Assembly: GCA_046597185.1 (NCBI GenBank) | Contig: JBKJLF010000212.1 | Coordinates: forward strand, 1 to 6,946 | DNA length: 6,946 nucleotides | Reading direction: 5' to 3' | Source: CAMBDR01 sp046597185 | GTDB lineage: Bacteria; Pseudomonadota; Gammaproteobacteria; Burkholderiales; Burkholderiaceae_D | Shown: in pieces, positions 1-5,398 of the stretch | Layout of the letters: each line of letters starts with the position of its first letter | Position numbering within the stretch: position 1 is the first letter of the stretch | Notes under the pieces: model-generated | What the model saw: only the letters and a program-made list of their open reading frames with translations | Database searches by the model: none | Told to the model about the DNA's origin: nothing | Made by a program: the position numbers and the translations under genes

Positions 1-27
1 CAAAACGGGCCAGCCACGCTGGCGGTG

Positions 28-672
28 CTATCGCGCGCGGTGATTTTGCATGATGCAAGGGCGACCAAAGAAATCGACTTCGCTGCGCGAAGTAACATTA
101 ACTTCATAATCCACCATCATGGTGACAATATTACCCTTACGCAATTCCAAGTAAGCTTTACGCCCGCCGCCTTCATTCACACGTAAAGCGACCGGTTTTT
201 GCTTGTGATTGGCAAAGGCCGAAAATAAGACATCTTCGTTCGGGTCATTGGCATTGAGTTTGAAGACAAAAAGGTCGCGCTCACTTTTGAGTGTCGACAC
301 CAGTTTCAAAAAGCCCAATTGAAAATTTCCCATATGCATGGTTAGAATCAATACTGGGCGATTACCCGTCAAAAAGGGTGTCAGTTTTTCCGCACCAAGA
401 ATCTTGATACCATCGCACCAATCTTGAATATATTTCACACCTTTACTGCACATAAACTGATAATTCAGAATATTTTCATTCACACTGGAAATACTGCGCC
501 GATGAATACTACTTGCTTCGCGCTTACTTACCTGTAATGACTGGGCAATCATTTTGACGGTCGAGTCACGATAAACTTTTAATCTTCGGCGCATCAGCAA
601 GTTCATTAATGGCAATAAGAAGATTCGGCTTAAAATGCGCCCCAAGTAGGGTGCGAATTGCAATGGTGACAT
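28..672 (-). CDS. LpxL/HtrB-type lipid acyltransferase, C-terminally short (possible frameshift)
   Basis: This protein belongs to the lysophospholipid/lipid A acyltransferase family, which moves an acyl chain from acyl-ACP or acyl-CoA to a lipid or other acceptor at the inner membrane. The sequence shows a basic, hydrophobic N-terminus (about residues 9-32), the strand and catalytic block LILTMHMGNFQ at 108-118, MMVDYE at 185-190 and the VDFFGRP block at 199-205. The family normally has a His-x4-Asp/Glu motif; here His113 is followed five residues later by Gln118. Members are usually about 290-310 residues, but this frame ends at 214, just after the FFGRP block, at a TAG next to a (CG)4 run. 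The C-terminal third is therefore missing or in another frame beyond the left edge. The ATG at 672 has a modest AGG about 7 bases upstream. It is the last visible gene of the minus-strand block with the carrier protein and ketosynthase. Family is fairly sure; substrate and intactness are unknown. Confidence 0.72.
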   Translation of the reverse strand: MSPLQFAPYLGRILSRIFLLPLMNLLMRRRLKVYRDSTVKMIAQSLQVSKREASSIHRRSISSVNENILNYQFMCSKGVKYIQDWCDGIKILGAEKLTPFLTGNRPVLILTMHMGNFQLGFLKLVSTLKSERDLFVFKLNANDPNEDVLFSAFANHKQKPVALRVNEGGGRKAYLELRKGNIVTMMVDYEVNVTSRSEVDFFGRPCIMQNHRAR

Positions 673-680
673 GTTATACC

Positions 681-705
681 TGACAAGAAAGATTGTGAAT
701 TGTCA
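681..705. repeat. 6-bp inverted repeat upstream of the acyltransferase
   Basis: TGACAA at 681-686 and TTGTCA at 700-705 are exact inverted copies separated by 13 bases. They lie just upstream of the acyltransferase start and overlap its presumed leader. This could be an operator half-site pair or a weak hairpin; chance is also possible in such AT-rich DNA. Confidence 0.3.
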
Positions 706-713
706 CGACTACG

Positions 714-745
714 AAAAAATCCCGACAAAAAATCCCGACAAAAAA
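714..745. repeat. 13-bp tandem direct repeat
   Basis: AAAAAATCCCGAC occurs twice in perfect tandem (714-726 and 727-739) and is followed by another run of six A. It sits between the lipoprotein gene and the acyltransferase gene. Read on the minus strand it gives two GTCGGG blocks, each followed by six T, downstream of the lipoprotein stop. It may be a slippage product, or it may aid transcript release, but there is no proper stem. Confidence 0.6.
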
Positions 746-756
746 GCCCAACCAAT

Positions 757-1008
757 TTATTTTTTCTCCCGTACTTTGCGCCATTCGGCGAAGCTGTCAT
801 CAACACGTTTGATGCAGGCATAATAATCACTGGTGTCTTGATTATTTTTTCTGCAATTATTCCGCGCCTCAGTTTGATACGTTTTGGCAGACTCTTTTCC
901 AAACTCTTCGAAAGTTTGCAAGCGGGTATTACTACACCCGGAAAGAAAAACAAAAAAGGTGATTTTGAGCCAAAAAAACAAGGGGTGCGACATCATTTTG
1001 TTATTCAT
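757..1008 (-). CDS. Small predicted lipoprotein
   Basis: This is an 83-residue protein that I do not recognise by family. Its N-terminus is a lipoprotein signal: Lys4, a hydrophobic stretch at 10-22 and a lipobox L-S-G-C at 22-25, so Cys25 should be the lipidated residue. The mature part would be only about 59 residues, strongly charged and probably helical, with two further cysteines (Cys52 and Cys65) that could form a disulfide in the periplasm. It ends in a basic stretch. The ATG at 1008 is preceded by AAAAGG, which supports this start; in-frame ATGs at codons 5 and 6 are alternatives. It lies between the Cys/Gly-rich peptide gene and the acyltransferase gene on the same strand, but terminator-like hairpins separate it from the peptide gene, so it may have its own promoter. 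Role in the neighbouring acyl system is only a guess. Confidence 0.7.
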   Translation of the reverse strand: MNNKMMSHPLFFWLKITFFVFLSGCSNTRLQTFEEFGKESAKTYQTEARNNCRKNNQDTSDYYACIKRVDDSFAEWRKVREKK

Positions 1009-1046
1009 ATGACCTTTTTAGCGCTTCCGATTGAAAATAATTTTTA

Positions 1047-1083
1047 CTAAAATGGCATGCCACAAACATTCTGCAGCATGCCA
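1047..1083 (-). terminator. Candidate terminator downstream of the small peptide gene
   Basis: Read on the minus strand, TGGCATGC (1083-1076) and GCATGCCA (1060-1053) form a perfect 8-bp stem with a 15-base loop, followed at once by TTTT. The loop is long and the T run short, so termination may be partial. It lies about 40 bases after the peptide stop and before the lipoprotein start. Confidence 0.45.
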
Positions 1084-1092
1084 AAGCCTTCA

Positions 1093-1116
1093 ATCGTAGT
1101 CAACCAGCACTACGAT
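1093..1116 (-). terminator. Stem-loop directly after the small peptide gene
   Basis: ATCGTAGT (1093-1100) and ACTACGAT (1109-1116) are perfect inverted copies with an 8-base loop. The hairpin begins about 8 bases after the peptide stop codon. No T run follows directly, so it is more likely an RNA 3'-end stabiliser or part of a double hairpin with the one at 1053-1083 than a terminator alone. Confidence 0.4.
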
Positions 1117-1124
1117 CTAACCAA

Positions 1125-1334
1125 TTAGCAGCTGCAGGGGCCGGAGTACTGAACACCAACTGTGCCGCCGTTTTGCCCGTTTACGCCAACGGCAGTCGTC
1201 ATGCCATTACTGTCGGTTGAAGCACAACCCAAAGCACCACCGTTAGGGATATCTACACGACCGCAGTAGGAAGTGTTTGGTTCGCCTTTTGCCAAAACTG
1301 GACCTTGAGCAACTTTTTTAACATTTAATTCCAT
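1125..1334 (-). CDS. Cys/Gly-rich 69-residue peptide, candidate modified-peptide precursor
   Basis: I do not recognise this protein. The ATG at 1334 is chosen because AAGGA lies 8 bases upstream; a longer GTG-started reading from 1379 has no such support. The first 20 or so residues (MELNVKKVAQGPVLAKGEP) are polar and lack a secretion signal, resembling a leader. The rest is rich in Gly, Ser, Thr, Asn and Val, contains cysteines at 24, 37, 67 and 69, and ends in Cys-Ser-Cys. Two Gly-Gly sites (32-33 and 56-57) exist, but neither has the usual hydrophobic spacing of a double-glycine leader. The shape fits a ribosomally made, modified or disulfide-bonded small peptide. It follows the ketosynthase and carrier protein genes on the same strand, with a hairpin before it and two after it. 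No known modification enzyme such as a radical SAM protein, LanM or YcaO is visible, so the precursor role is inference; a small structural or exported protein is the alternative. Confidence 0.65.
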   Translation of the reverse strand: MELNVKKVAQGPVLAKGEPNTSYCGRVDIPNGGALGCASTDSNGMTTAVGVNGQNGGTVGVQYSGPCSC

Positions 1335-1355
1335 GCTAATTTCCTTAATAAAATA

Positions 1356-1372
1356 CATCAGAATGGCTGATG
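1356..1372 (-). promoter_or_regulatory. Stem-loop between carrier protein and peptide genes
   Basis: CATCAG and CTGATG form a perfect 6-bp stem with a 5-base loop. On the minus strand it is followed by a T-rich stretch (TATTTTATT) and then the AAGGA ribosome site of the peptide gene. It could act as a weak attenuator or as an RNA processing/stabilising element that sets peptide output apart from the upstream genes. Confidence 0.35.
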
Positions 1373-1424
1373 CACCCACTCACTCTTAAAACGAAGTGAA
1401 ATACTGTAAGATCTTTAAAATTAA

Positions 1425-1682
1425 TCAAACTTCAATTTCATAACCCAGTGTCTTAAAGGTCGATACCAATTCCGAAATCGTTGATAAACCGCTTAATCCA
1501 CTGAGATACTGATCGTCAATTTGTACCTTCAGCTTTTCTTCGATTGCGAAAAGCAAAGTGGCAAATCCGAGTGAATCCAAACCCAGTTGATCCAGTCGAT
1601 CATCCGGTTTCACCGATTCAATCTTTGCACCACTCACATTCTGTTTGATAAGTTCTATAAACTCACTTCTACTGATTTTCAT
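1425..1682 (-). CDS. Acyl carrier protein
   Basis: This is an 85-residue stand-alone acyl carrier protein. The phosphopantetheine site is in LGLDSLGF, with the attachment serine at residue 37. The surrounding pattern is typical: an N-terminal helix, an acidic loop PDDRLDQLG before the site, a helix after it (LLFAIEEKLKVQIDD) and a last helix near 70-80. It carries acyl intermediates as thioesters in the cytoplasm. Its ATG overlaps the ketosynthase stop in an ATGA, and GGAG lies about 8 bases upstream inside the ketosynthase gene, so the two are probably translationally coupled and used together. It differs from the house-keeping AcpP in context: no fabD, fabG or plsX is nearby, which suggests a dedicated carrier for a specialised product. 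Carrier function is secure; the acyl cargo is unknown. Confidence 0.92.
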   Translation of the reverse strand: MKISRSEFIELIKQNVSGAKIESVKPDDRLDQLGLDSLGFATLLFAIEEKLKVQIDDQYLSGLSGLSTISELVSTFKTLGYEIEV

Positions 1683-2908
1683 TCGTACGCTCCAAAAACA
1701 AGGCTAACATTATTATTCCCAAAACCAAACGAGTTATTCACCGCAAATCTGATATTCTTTGTATAAGCCGCGTCAGTTGCGATGTTCAATTCTTTATCTT
1801 CACTATTTACATAATAACGAATTGGCGTAATGCAGGATTCGGCTATCGATTTAACCAGATGCAGGGCCTCAAGTGCGCCAGCAGCACCCAGCATATGGCC
1901 TGTCAATTGCTTGGTCGGCGTCACCGCAATATTGGCAAGATGCGCGCCAAAAATTGCTTTCAGTGCCAAATATTCAGCTTCATCGTTCAGTGAAGTCCCA
2001 GTCCCATGCGGGCTAACCAAATCAATCTGTGACGGTGCAATTTTTGCATCGGCCAACGCAAGCTTCATCGCATCCACCAAATCCGTTCCACCCGGCTTGG
2101 GCATCACTGCGTGGTGAGCCCCACCTGTCGCACCATAACCCAACACTTCAGCATAAATTTTTGCCCCTCTTGCTTTGGCGCGCGACTCACTTTCCAGCAT
2201 CAGCATCGCTGCACCTTCAGCCATGACGAAGCCATCCCGATCAATGGAAAACGGGCGGCACGCCGTATCTGGTGTTTCATTGCGTGCTGACATGGCACGT
2301 ATCCTGTCAAAACCCGCAAATATCATTGGCGATATGGTCGCCTCAACCCCACCCGTCAATACTGCATCACAGCGGCCACTCTTGATCATGTCCATGCCCA
2401 AACCAATTGCATGCGCACTGGAAGAGCAAGCGGTTGAGACCGTAAATTGCCTGCCGGTCAAGCGCCATCTCATAGCGATCTGGCTAACGATTGAATTCGG
2501 ATCCACAAACGGAACGGACATCGGACTAACACCACGAGGCCCCGCTTTCAACAGGCCAGCCATAGCTTCTTCACTGAAATATGTCCCACCCAATCCACTA
2601 CCCAAACAAATGGCAACGCCTTCACCGTCCAATTTATCGGAAAGAAAATTACTGTCTTTCAACGCCTCATCGGCAGCAGCAACCGCAAATTGACTGTTTC
2701 TTGACAGTGCCTCCACATTGTAGCCAAGCAGCGTGGAGATATCAGCGCATACTTCTGCGCCCACTTTGGTTCTATATTGATCAATGTCAAAGCGTGTAAT
2801 TGGTGCAATTGCAGAATGAGCTCCTTTCAATGCGCGCCAGAGTTCCGACACCCCGGCACCGCTCGAAGTCAAGGCACCCAGCCCTGTCACAACAACTCTT
2901 TCACCCAT
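1679..2908 (-). CDS. FabF-like beta-ketoacyl-ACP synthase
   Basis: This 409-residue protein has the full length and motifs of a FabF/KAS II-type condensing enzyme, which elongates an acyl chain by decarboxylative condensation with malonyl-ACP. The nucleophile is Cys161 in VSTACSSSAHAIG; the two histidines are His301 in PHGTGTSLND and His338 in LTGHMLGAAGALE, with Lys333 before the latter. The C-terminal glycine loop reads NNSFGFGNNNVSL, where most FabF proteins have GGTN; such changes are common in ketosynthases of secondary pathways. All catalytic residues are present, so it should be active and is not a chain-length-factor-like partner. The ATG at 2908 has AAAGG spaced 6 bases upstream; a TTG one codon earlier is possible but less likely. 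It is the first gene of a minus-strand unit, overlaps the carrier protein by 4 bases, and is preceded by a long AT-rich leader region. It is probably a specialised paralogue rather than the primary fabF. Confidence 0.93.
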   Translation of the reverse strand: MGERVVVTGLGALTSSGAGVSELWRALKGAHSAIAPITRFDIDQYRTKVGAEVCADISTLLGYNVEALSRNSQFAVAAADEALKDSNFLSDKLDGEGVAICLGSGLGGTYFSEEAMAGLLKAGPRGVSPMSVPFVDPNSIVSQIAMRWRLTGRQFTVSTACSSSAHAIGLGMDMIKSGRCDAVLTGGVEATISPMIFAGFDRIRAMSARNETPDTACRPFSIDRDGFVMAEGAAMLMLESESRAKARGAKIYAEVLGYGATGGAHHAVMPKPGGTDLVDAMKLALADAKIAPSQIDLVSPHGTGTSLNDEAEYLALKAIFGAHLANIAVTPTKQLTGHMLGAAGALEALHLVKSIAESCITPIRYYVNSEDKELNIATDAAYTKNIRFAVNNSFGFGNNNVSLVFGAYE

Positions 2909-2992
2909 CAATAGCCTTTCATTGATTAAAAATCACGATTGCAATAGTTGCTGTAAGAATAAAAAATTCCATATGGCTTAATTTTTACCTTT

Positions 2993-3022
2993 GCCCGTAG
3001 ATACTATAAATCTTTAACGGGC
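2993..3022. repeat. 6-bp inverted repeat GCCCGT/ACGGGC
   Basis: GCCCGT at 2993-2998 and ACGGGC at 3017-3022 are inverted copies 18 bases apart, and they stand out as GC-rich islands in AT-rich DNA. They lie just downstream of the candidate minus-strand promoter, so they could be an operator or a hairpin at the start of the leader. Confidence 0.4.
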
Positions 3023-3024
3023 AT

Positions 3025-3053
3025 ATGATAGCGTAAATCTTCATGAAGAGCAA
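3025..3053 (-). promoter_or_regulatory. Candidate promoter for the ketosynthase unit
   Basis: Read on the minus strand, TTGCTC (3053-3048) and TATCAT (3030-3025) are separated by 17 bases. The -10 matches five of six consensus positions and the -35 three. The transcript would have a leader of about 110 bases before the ketosynthase start. Confidence 0.35.
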
Positions 3054-3125
3054 CAAACTTCTATTTATTTAACCGCAAATAAGATTAATTTTGTGAGATA
3101 AGGTTAATATAGTTGCTGTTTTTAA

Positions 3126-3142
3126 CATGTGGTTTCATGTGG
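3126..3142. repeat. Direct repeat CATGTGG spaced by one helical turn
   Basis: CATGTGG occurs at 3126-3132 and 3136-3142, start to start 10 bases apart. Two equal sites on the same face of the helix are a common layout for a dimeric or cooperatively binding regulator. They lie upstream of the candidate ketosynthase promoter on that strand. Confidence 0.35.
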
Positions 3143-3218
3143 CACGGTATAGAGTCATAAATATTAATTTTAAAATCGTAGAAAACCGCATTTATTGTGT
3201 AAGTAAGATAATTTTTAC

Positions 3219-3248
3219 TTGACTAATTTGTTTTTAATTGATTAAAAA
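3219..3248 (+). promoter_or_regulatory. Candidate plus-strand promoter upstream of the cyclic-di-GMP gene
   Basis: TTGACT (3219-3224, five of six to the -35 consensus) is followed after 18 bases by TAAAAA (four of six to the -10). Transcription would run towards the gene at 3469 with a leader of over 200 bases. AT-rich DNA yields such matches easily, so support is weak. Confidence 0.25.
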
Positions 3249-3468
3249 ACCATATTTTAATATCATTAATATTATGTGAAATTAAAAGGAGGCAGGCTAT
3301 CCACTTAAATTGTTGATTTAAAACATCATCTTTTGCCTTTTGTAATAGTAATTATTCAAAAGTGTACCAAAGTGTTGGCCGTCCGCTACTCAGTTCCATA
3401 TTGTCTGGCGGCAAACCGTGTCAAGCCTTGAAAACAGTGGTAAAGTGGTTAGACGAGGAGCATACACC

Positions 3469-5343
3469 ATGAAGCAATTACGAATGGAAGAATTGGCGCA
3501 GAAAATAGCGCAGCACCAGCAAGATGCCGTGCAGCAGGAAAGCGAGTGGCTGCAGCAAAACCGCTTGAATACCGAACGACTGGCCGATGTCGAAGATTTA
3601 ATGGCCACCATCGTCGGCATTATTCCGGCCATGGTGTTTGTGAAACGCGCCAGTGATTTACGCTTCGAACTGTTTAATCAGGCCGCCGAAGCATTGCTCG
3701 GTTATGCCGCCAGCGATTTGATCGGTAAAAACGATTATGACTTTTTCCCCAAGGAACAAGCTGATTTTTTTACCGCCGAAGACCGCAAGGTTTTGGCCAG
3801 CCACTGCGCGCTGGAAATCCCCGAAGAAACCATTACCACCGCCCGTGGCGAACAACTGATTTTGCATACCCGCAAAATTGCGGTGCGCAACAAACAGGGG
3901 GAAGCCACCCATCTGCTGGGCGTTTCGCTTGACATTACCGAGCGCAAAAAATATGAAGCGCAAATCGAAAGCCTGGCTTTTTTTGATTCGCTCACTGGCC
4001 TGCCCAATCGCCGCCTGATGCAAGACCGCCTGCTGCAAACCATGGCGGCAACCAGGCGCAGCGGTAAGCAAGGTGCGCTGATGATGATCGACCTCGATAA
4101 TTTCAAAACCCTCAATGACACCATGGGCCATGAACTGGGCGACCAGTTGCTGATTGAAGTGGCGCATCGTTTAAAACGTGATTTGCGCGATGGCGATACC
4201 GTGGCGCGGCTGGGTGGTGATGAATTTATTGTCATTTTGGATGGCTTGCATGAAACCGAGTTGGCCATTATCGATGCCAAAAAAGTCGCCAAAAAAATTC
4301 AAAATGAATTGCGCCAGCCTTATGTGTTGCGCATTAAGCCAGAATCCAAAGAGGGTGCGGCTGGTAGCCCGCCCGTTCCCGCCAGCACAGAGCGCCGCTA
4401 CACCCATTTTTGCTCGGCCAGTGTCGGCATTGCCCTGTTTTGCGGCACCGACGTGAGCGCGGACGAACTGGTTAAACGGGCTGACACGGCCATGTACCAG
4501 GCCAAACATGCCGGGCGCGATACCCTGTGCTTTTTCGACCCCGCGATTCAAAGCGCGGCCATGGCGCGTTCTGCGCTGGAGCAGGATTTACGCACCGCGA
4601 TTATTGAAAAGCAGTTTTTGCTGCATTACCAACCCCAGATGGATGACGGTGGGCGAGTGGTGGGCGCGGAAGTGTTGGTGCGCTGGCAGCATCCGACCCG
4701 TGGTTTGGTGCCACCGGGGGAATTTATTGGTGTGGCCGAAGAAAGCGGTATGATTGTGGCCATTGGGGACTGGGTTTTGCAAACCGCTTGCCAGCAATTG
4801 GCGGCATGGGCCAGCCAGGCGGATTTGGCGCAATTGACACTGGCCGTTAATGTGAGCGCGCGCCAGTTTAGCCGCCCCAAATATGCCGACGAAGTGGCCG
4901 CCTTGTTGCATGCCAGCCAAATTAACCCGAACCGCCTCAAGTTGGAACTGACCGAGAGCCTGCTGTTTGAAAATACCGAAGACGTGATCGCCAAAATGTT
5001 GGTGTTGAAGAAGTTGAACGTCCAATTTTCGCTCGATGATTTTGGCACTGGTTATTCATCGCTGTCGTATCTGAAGCGCTTGCCGCTGTCGCAGCTTAAA
5101 ATCGACCAATCGTTTGTGCGCGATGTGATGTCCGACCCGAATGACGCCGCCATTGCCAAAACCATTGTGGCATTGGCGGACAGCCTGGGTTTGGAAGTGA
5201 TTGCCGAAGGGGTGGAAACGCTGGTGCAGCGTGACTTTTTGCAAAGCTCGGGCTGCCATCGTTATCAGGGGTTTTATTTTTGCCGGCCCGTGCCGCTGGC
5301 GCAATTTGAAGCATTTGCGTTTGGGCGCTGTGTATTGCCTTGA
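3469..5343 (+). CDS. PAS-GGDEF-EAL cyclic-di-GMP turnover protein
   Basis: This 624-residue protein joins a sensor to both cyclic-di-GMP domains. Order: a Gln/Glu-rich, probably coiled-coil N-terminus (about 5-40), a PAS domain (about 43-158, ending in the usual DITERK linker), a diguanylate cyclase domain with intact GGDEF at 249-253 and an RxxD inhibitory site (RDGD, 240-243), and a phosphodiesterase domain. The latter has EVL in place of EAL (401-403), NVS at 461-463, ELTES at 493-497, DDFGTGYSSL at 523-532, KID at 544-546, EGVET at 580-584 and QGF at 600-602, so the metal-binding and catalytic set is kept. Both activities are thus possible. No membrane segment or signal peptide is seen, so it should be cytosolic, sensing through PAS. 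About 20 extra residues (near 290-312) sit inside the GGDEF domain. The ATG at 3469 is chosen because GAGGAG lies 8 bases upstream; a GTG at 3418 lacks a good site. Confidence 0.93.
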   Translation: MKQLRMEELAQKIAQHQQDAVQQESEWLQQNRLNTERLADVEDLMATIVGIIPAMVFVKRASDLRFELFNQAAEALLGYAASDLIGKNDYDFFPKEQADFFTAEDRKVLASHCALEIPEETITTARGEQLILHTRKIAVRNKQGEATHLLGVSLDITERKKYEAQIESLAFFDSLTGLPNRRLMQDRLLQTMAATRRSGKQGALMMIDLDNFKTLNDTMGHELGDQLLIEVAHRLKRDLRDGDTVARLGGDEFIVILDGLHETELAIIDAKKVAKKIQNELRQPYVLRIKPESKEGAAGSPPVPASTERRYTHFCSASVGIALFCGTDVSADELVKRADTAMYQAKHAGRDTLCFFDPAIQSAAMARSALEQDLRTAIIEKQFLLHYQPQMDDGGRVVGAEVLVRWQHPTRGLVPPGEFIGVAEESGMIVAIGDWVLQTACQQLAAWASQADLAQLTLAVNVSARQFSRPKYADEVAALLHASQINPNRLKLELTESLLFENTEDVIAKMLVLKKLNVQFSLDDFGTGYSSLSYLKRLPLSQLKIDQSFVRDVMSDPNDAAIAKTIVALADSLGLEVIAEGVETLVQRDFLQSSGCHRYQGFYFCRPVPLAQFEAFAFGRCVLP

Positions 5344-5359
5344 TGCGCTTTGATGCGCT
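5340..5359. repeat. 10-bp tandem repeat across the stop codon
   Basis: TTGATGCGCT is repeated twice in tandem, and the first copy contains the TGA stop of the cyclic-di-GMP gene. It lies just upstream of the TATAAT of the next gene. It is probably a small local duplication. Confidence 0.5.
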
Positions 5360-5369
5360 GGCCTTGGGT

Positions 5370-5375
5370 TATAAT
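5370..5375 (+). promoter_or_regulatory. TATAAT -10 element upstream of the acetyltransferase gene
   Basis: A perfect TATAAT lies 24 bases before the chosen start. The best -35-like hexamer, TTGATG at 5350-5355, is only 14 bases upstream, shorter than the usual 16-18, so the promoter may be weak or activator-dependent. The leader would be very short (about 17 bases). Confidence 0.4.
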
Positions 5376-5398
5376 TTCGCTTTTTCGGGATGCCGCAA

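Larger units (their letters stand above)
2944..3119. repeat. Dispersed 11-bp direct repeat
   Basis: ATAGTTGCTGT occurs at 2944-2954 and again at 3109-3119 in the same orientation. The two copies flank the candidate ketosynthase promoter, as paired regulator sites would. Chance is possible but less likely at 11 bases in 560. Confidence 0.4.
2909..3468. other. AT-rich non-coding divergent intergenic region
   Basis: About 560 bases separate the divergent ketosynthase and cyclic-di-GMP genes. The central part is much more AT-rich than any gene in the window. It contains candidate promoters on both strands, a 6-bp inverted repeat, an 11-bp direct repeat and a 7-bp repeat spaced by one helical turn, but no open frame with a plausible ribosome site. 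It most likely holds the control region of the ketosynthase unit. Confidence 0.7.

Noticed and set aside
700..1050. Plus-strand open frame opposite the lipoprotein gene
   Set aside because: No ribosome site or recognisable domain, low-complexity start over the tandem repeat, and it lies antisense to a better-supported lipoprotein gene.
1335..1379. Longer version of the Cys-rich peptide starting at a GTG at 1379
   Set aside because: No ribosome site for the GTG, the added residues run through the stem-loop, and the ATG at 1334 has a well-spaced AAGGA.
2909..2911. TTG start one codon before the ketosynthase ATG
   Set aside because: The adjacent ATG is a stronger start and sits at a normal distance from AAAGG.
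3127..3225. Possible 30-odd-residue plus-strand frame in the AT-rich region
   Set aside because: It has no Shine-Dalgarno sequence, its composition matches the surrounding non-coding DNA, and it resembles nothing.
3658..4551. Several minus-strand open frames opposite the cyclic-di-GMP gene
   Set aside because: They are antisense shadows of a G+C-rich coding sequence whose plus-strand reading has complete PAS, GGDEF and EAL motifs.
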